64,000 bases of DNA from an uncultured bacterium (GTDB lineage: Bacteria > Bacillota > Clostridia > Oscillospirales > Acutalibacteraceae), in assembly GCA_905215055.1 (NCBI GenBank), contig CAJMOH010000002.1, positions 1-64,000 on the forward strand, read 5' to 3'. Shown piece by piece: positions 60,370 to 64,000 of the stretch. The notes under the pieces are model-generated. The model ran no database searches and had not been told where the DNA came from. It saw nothing but the letters and a program-made list of their open reading frames with translations. The translations under genes were made by a program, and so were the position numbers. Position 1 is the stretch's first letter. Every line of letters starts with the position of its first letter.

Positions 60370-60939
60370 TCAGGCGTTCCAGCCCAGCTCGAAAGCCTTT
60401 TTGTTCATCTCCAAAAATTTGGGAGGCACGCAGCGCTCTACGGCGGAGAGCCAGATTTCCTTTTCTCCCCCCAGCCGCTTGGCCATGGCGCCAATCAGCA
60501 CCACGTTGACAGCCTTTTGAGAGCCGGCCTCCTCCGCCAGCCTCAGGGCGTCCACCGCCAGAACGCTGACGCCCTTTTCCCCCATTTCCTCCAGGAGACC
60601 CGAGGGGTATTCCTTTTCCCCGGTAACCACCGGCATGGGGTCAATTTTCTGGGTGCTGGTGACAACGGTGCCGCCCACCTTGAGATAGGGCAGAAACCGG
60701 GCGGCCTCCAGCTGCTCGAAGGCCAAAACCACGTCGGCCTCGCCGGTCTCGATGATGGGGGAATAGACCTTGTCCCCATAGCGGACATAGGTGACAACAG
60801 ACCCGCCCCGCTGGCTCATGCCGTGGACCTCGCTGACCTTTACGTCATAGCCCTGGTCCATCATGGCGTCGCCCAAAATGCGGCTGGCCAGCAGAGTTCC
60901 CTGCCCGCCCACGCCGACGATCATAACACTTTTCATCAT
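60370..60939 (-). CDS. iorB: Indolepyruvate:ferredoxin oxidoreductase, beta subunit
   Basis: Start MMKSVMIVGVGGQGTLLASR (60939, or 60936). GVGGQGTLLAS and EVHGMSQRGGSVVTYVRYG are hallmarks of the gamma/beta-type domain of 2-oxoacid oxidoreductases. With IorA it oxidatively decarboxylates indolepyruvate and related aryl pyruvates to aryl-acetyl-CoA, reducing ferredoxin. It lies downstream of iorA in the same operon. Confidence 0.92.
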   Translation of the reverse strand: MMKSVMIVGVGGQGTLLASRILGDAMMDQGYDVKVSEVHGMSQRGGSVVTYVRYGDKVYSPIIETGEADVVLAFEQLEAARFLPYLKVGGTVVTSTQKIDPMPVVTGEKEYPSGLLEEMGEKGVSVLAVDALRLAEEAGSQKAVNVVLIGAMAKRLGGEKEIWLSAVERCVPPKFLEMNKKAFELGWNA

Positions 60940-61032
60940 ATATATCACCTTCGGTGCTAAAAATGGTAGTTGCAAAAAGGGGCCGTCGCCGCAAACAGGG
61001 AAAAGCTTTCCGTGCCTGCGGCGTTCTCTCCC

Positions 61033-62757
61033 TTATCCAATCGCTCCCTTGGGACACAGACCCTTGCACACGCCGCAGCCCACGCACTGGGTGCCGTCGA
61101 TGACGGCCTTGCCGTTTCGGTAGCTGATGGCCGGACAGCCAATGCCCAGGCAGGCCTTGCAGCCGATGCACTTGTCCTGATCCACAGAAAGGGGCGGGTT
61201 GTGCTTGACGTACTTCAGCAGGGCGCAGGGCCGGCGGCTGATAATCACCGAGGGTTCCTCGGCGGCCAGCTCCTCCTTCAGCACCCGGGTGACCTCCTTC
61301 AGATCATAGGGGTCTACCACGGCGACCCGCTGAATGCCGATGGCGCGGCACAGGGCCTCCAAATCCACGGCGGTGGCAGGCTCGCCCTTGATGTTGTAGC
61401 CGGTGGTGGGGTTCTGCTGGTGGCCGGTCATGCCGGTGATGGAATTGTCCAGCACAATGACCACGGAGTTGGACCGGTTGTAGGCGATGTCGATCAGGCT
61501 GGTGATGCCGGAATGGGCAAAGGTGGAGTCGCCGATGACAGCCACGCTCTTCTTCTCCGCCTCCGGTCCCCGGGCCTTGTTATAGCCGTGAAGGGCCGAC
61601 ACGGAAGCGCCCATGCAGATGCAGGCGTCCATGGCGCCCAGAGGAGCGCTGGCCCCCAGAGTGTAGCAGCCGATGTCGCCGCTGACATAGACGCCCGCCC
61701 GCTTCAGGGCATAGAACACGCCCCGGTGGGGGCAGCCGCAGCACATGACGGGAGGCCGCACTGGAATTTCCGCCTCCAGGGAAAGACACTCCGCCTCCTC
61801 TCCGGAGAGAAGCTTTTTCACAAGCTTCTGGGAGAACTCCCCGCAGCGGGGGAACAGGTCCTTGCCGGTGACCTCCACGCCCAGGGCCTTGCAGTGGGTC
61901 TCGATGAAGTCGTCCAGCTCCTCCACCACATAGACCTTCTCGCACTTGGCGGCAAAGTCCCGGATCAGCTGCTCCGGCAGAGGGTACACCAGGCCCAGCT
62001 TCAAATAGTTGACGCTGTCCCCCATGGCCTCCTTCACATACTGATAGGGGGTGCCGGCGGCAATGACGCCAATCTTGGAGCCGTTGTCCTCCACCTGATT
62101 GAGAGAGGTGGTCTCTGCGTAAGCGATGAGGGTTTTGGTGCGGGCCTCCACCTTTTCGTGCTTGGGCCGGGCAAAGGCGGGCAGCATGACGTTTTTGGCC
62201 GGGTCCTTTTGATACTCCTTCAGGGGCAGCTCCTTCCGCTCTCCCTCCTCCACAATAGAGCGGGAGTGGGCGATGCGGGTGGTCAGCCGCAGGATCACCG
62301 GGGTGTCAAACTGCTCGGACAGCTCGTAGGCCAGCTTGGTAAAGTCCTTACATTCCTGAGAATCAGCAGGCTCCAGCATAGGCACCTTGGCGGCCCGGGC
62401 ATAGTTGCGGGAATCCTGCTCGTTCTGGGAGGAGTGCATGCCGGGGTCATCGGCCACGGCCAGCACCATGCCGCCGTTCACGCCGATGTAGCTCATGGTG
62501 AACAGGGGGTCGGCGGCCACGTTCAGGCCCACATGCTTCATGGCGCAGAAGGACCTGGCCCCGCCGATGGAGGCGCCGCAGGCGGTTTCGGTGGCCACCT
62601 TCTCGTTGGGCGCCCACTCGCAGTAGATCTCCGGATATTTGACAGCGGCCTCGGTGATCTCGGTGCTGGGGGTACCGGGATAGGCGGAAACCACCCGCAC
62701 GCCGGCTTCATACAGGCCGCGGGCAACAGCCTCGTTGCCCAGGTAGAGTTGTTTCAT
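61033..62757 (-). CDS. iorA: Indolepyruvate:ferredoxin oxidoreductase, alpha subunit
   Basis: A 574-residue protein. The N-terminal pyrimidine-binding domain begins MKQLYLGNEAVARGLYEAGV. The TPP domain has GDIGCYTLGASAPLGAMDA and VIGDSTFAHSGITSLID. The C-terminus holds two 4Fe-4S motifs, CIGCKACLGIGCP and CVGCGVCKGLCP. All cofactor motifs are intact. Oxygen-sensitive cytoplasmic enzyme of aromatic amino-acid fermentation. First of the pair with iorB. Confidence 0.95.
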   Translation of the reverse strand: MKQLYLGNEAVARGLYEAGVRVVSAYPGTPSTEITEAAVKYPEIYCEWAPNEKVATETACGASIGGARSFCAMKHVGLNVAADPLFTMSYIGVNGGMVLAVADDPGMHSSQNEQDSRNYARAAKVPMLEPADSQECKDFTKLAYELSEQFDTPVILRLTTRIAHSRSIVEEGERKELPLKEYQKDPAKNVMLPAFARPKHEKVEARTKTLIAYAETTSLNQVEDNGSKIGVIAAGTPYQYVKEAMGDSVNYLKLGLVYPLPEQLIRDFAAKCEKVYVVEELDDFIETHCKALGVEVTGKDLFPRCGEFSQKLVKKLLSGEEAECLSLEAEIPVRPPVMCCGCPHRGVFYALKRAGVYVSGDIGCYTLGASAPLGAMDACICMGASVSALHGYNKARGPEAEKKSVAVIGDSTFAHSGITSLIDIAYNRSNSVVIVLDNSITGMTGHQQNPTTGYNIKGEPATAVDLEALCRAIGIQRVAVVDPYDLKEVTRVLKEELAAEEPSVIISRRPCALLKYVKHNPPLSVDQDKCIGCKACLGIGCPAISYRNGKAVIDGTQCVGCGVCKGLCPKGAIG

Positions 62758-62776
62758 GGGTAATCTTCCTCTCTTC

Positions 62777-64000
62777 TTATTCTTCCGGTTGGTTCCGCAG
62801 GTCCAGCACCCGCTTGGCCTTGCCCTGGAACCGCTCCAGGCTCTTGGGAGAAACCAGGGTCACCTTGGTCTCCAGGCCCAGCACGCTCTTCAGGCGGTCG
62901 TGGATCTTCTTTTGCAGGGCTTGCAGCTCCCCAAAGCTCTCCAGCAGAGAGGCGTCCACCAGCTCCACCTTGACCTCCAGGGTATCCAGGTAATTTCTCT
63001 TGCGGACCACCAGCTGATAATGGGGACCCACGTTCTCCATGCCTACCAGCACGCTTTCAATCTGGCTGGGGAACACGTTGACGCCCTTGATAATCAGCAT
63101 GTCGTCGGTGCGGCCCATGACCTTGTCCATCCGCACATGGGTGCGGCCGCAGGCGCAGGGCTCGTAATTCAGGCGGGTGATGTCCTTGGTGCGGTAGCGC
63201 AGCACCGGCATGCCCTTGCGGGTCAGGGTGGTGACCACCAGCTCTCCCACCTCCCCGGGAGCCTTCTGCTCCAGGGTGTCCTGGTCGATGATCTCCGGCA
63301 GGAAGGCGTCCTCCGCGAAGTGCAGCCCGCAGCGCAGGTGGCACTCACCGGAAACGCCGGGGCCAGTCAGCTCGGTCATGCCGTAGTTGTCGGTGACGGT
63401 AACGCCCAGGTTTTCCTCAATCCGCTGGCGCATCTCCTCGGTACAGCCCTCGCTGCCCAGGATGCCGTACCGCAGGCTGGCGTAGGCCTCCTTGGGATAG
63501 GGGCTTTCCCGAACCAGCTCTCCCAAATACAGGGCGTAGCTGGGGGTGGCCACCAGGCCGGTGACGCCGAAGTCCCGCATCATCATCAGCTGCTTCTCCG
63601 AATTGCCCGAGGAGGCGGGAATGACAGTGGCCCCCACCTTCTCCAGACCGAAGTGCAGGCCCAAGGCCCCGGTAAACAGGCCGTAGCCAAAGGAGATCTG
63701 GATAATATCATCGCTGGTGACGCCGGAGGCCGTGACAATGCGGGCCACAAAATCGGACCAGTTTTCAATGTCCTCTCTGGTATAGGCCCCCACCGTGGGC
63801 TTGCCTGTGGTGCCGGAGGAGGCGTGGATGCGGACGATGTCCCGCATGGGTACAGCCAGCATGCCAAAGGGATAGTTGTCCCGGATGTCATCCTTGGTGG
63901 TAAAGGGAATGTACTGAATGTCGGACAAGGTCTTGATCCTGTCGCCGCTGGTGATGCCCGCCACGCCCAGCCGCTCGTGATAGAAGGGAACGTTGTTGTA
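62777..64000 (-). CDS. paaK: Phenylacetate-CoA ligase, second gene (5' end outside window)
   Basis: The frame is open to the window edge (YNNVPFYHERLGVAGI at the boundary), so the N-terminus lies beyond 64000. IHASSGTTGKPTVGAYT, NYGMTELTGPGVSGEC and RTDDMLIIKGVNVFPSQIES are intact. It is clearly related to, but distinct from, the 59005 protein, suggesting different acyl substrates. It is the most upstream gene seen of the leftward paaK-iorA-iorB-paaK cluster. Confidence 0.93.
   Translation of the reverse strand, partial: YNNVPFYHERLGVAGITSGDRIKTLSDIQYIPFTTKDDIRDNYPFGMLAVPMRDIVRIHASSGTTGKPTVGAYTREDIENWSDFVARIVTASGVTSDDIIQISFGYGLFTGALGLHFGLEKVGATVIPASSGNSEKQLMMMRDFGVTGLVATPSYALYLGELVRESPYPKEAYASLRYGILGSEGCTEEMRQRIEENLGVTVTDNYGMTELTGPGVSGECHLRCGLHFAEDAFLPEIIDQDTLEQKAPGEVGELVVTTLTRKGMPVLRYRTKDITRLNYEPCACGRTHVRMDKVMGRTDDMLIIKGVNVFPSQIESVLVGMENVGPHYQLVVRKRNYLDTLEVKVELVDASLLESFGELQALQKKIHDRLKSVLGLETKVTLVSPKSLERFQGKAKRVLDLRNQPEE

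Noticed and set aside
59002..60960. 652-codon open frame on the plus strand
   Set aside because: It lies wholly antisense to paaK and iorB, which have all family motifs; the long frame is a by-product of GC-rich codon usage.
60970..62763. 597-codon open frame on the plus strand
   Set aside because: It is the antisense of iorA; its Gly/His/Leu-rich composition is typical of a shadow frame.
1..64000. CRISPR arrays, rRNA and tRNA genes
   Set aside because: I saw no regularly spaced repeats and recognised no tRNA cloverleaf or rRNA sequence; a tRNAscan-type search would be needed to exclude tRNAs fully.

Overview
The window looks like chromosome from an anaerobic, endospore-forming gut Firmicute, most likely an Oscillospiraceae/Flavonifractor-type Clostridium. 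The evidence is a cotJABC spore-coat operon, indolepyruvate:ferredoxin oxidoreductase genes next to phenylacetate-CoA ligases (anaerobic aromatic amino-acid metabolism), strong Shine-Dalgarno (SD) sites, TTGACA/TATAAT promoters, and a conserved core that is clearly GC-rich at the right end. All functional calls come from reading motifs by eye; no database search was run.

Layout. (1) 145-8433: six co-directional genes of lower GC form an array of zinc-ribbon/transmembrane/extracytoplasmic proteins and a lipoprotein. One is split by a frameshift exactly at an A AAA AAA heptamer; another has ATA where its relatives have ATG. (2) 8665-12735: an SGNH hydrolase, a MATE transporter, remnants, and a macro-domain/DUF2200 operon. 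(3) 12871-17464: an lrgA-lrgB-cytidylate-kinase-like-gntR operon under a promoter overlapped by a 23-bp perfect GntR-type palindrome, then a second kinase-like/MATE operon preceded by a promoter, a mini-ORF and an intrinsic terminator (attenuator layout). That MATE gene is frameshifted and cut off by foreign DNA. (4) 17465-21096: debris of a mobile element (a DUF932 gene, a tiny membrane protein, resolvase, Rep and large-serine-recombinase fragments) around a low-GC orphan gene. (5) 21265-31242: a truncated ABC cassette with an unusual permease fusion, two esterases, and a complete Ugp-like glycerophosphodiester uptake operon with a GDPD gene. (6) 31528-33360: duplicated debris and a truncated IS1182-type transposase, then a stand-alone AAA/DUF4143 ATPase (33584-34810).

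(7) 34945-48277: the best candidate for an undescribed system, a roughly 13-kb module transcribed almost wholly leftward. It holds a Rep-like protein, a primase-helicase fusion, a resolvase with a candidate res site, a BRCT protein, a Cys-rich putative ssDNA-binding protein, a YqaJ exonuclease, a sigma-region-2-only protein, DUF932, a tiny membrane protein, a large serine recombinase and an FtsK-type translocase. It has no capsid, relaxase or type IV secretion genes that I can see. The layout recalls actinomycete integrative elements that move as double-stranded DNA through one FtsK-like protein. Fragments of the same element occur at 17.5-21.1 kb and 53.5-54.8 kb, and four element genes share an exactly spaced promoter-like motif, GTATC-N16-ATATATTCT.

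(8) 48455-55845: an orphan 446-aa gene, an IS3-type remnant, a marR-MATE operon with a 20-bp perfect palindrome across its -10 box, several pseudogene scraps (response regulator, secretion protein, SLH domain), the decayed third element copy, and a DUF3990 two-gene cassette that looks like a toxin-antitoxin pair. (9) 55848-64000: core genes: cotJCBA, a double-ACT protein, a MATE transporter, and a paaK-iorB-iorA-paaK cluster. The last gene runs off the window.
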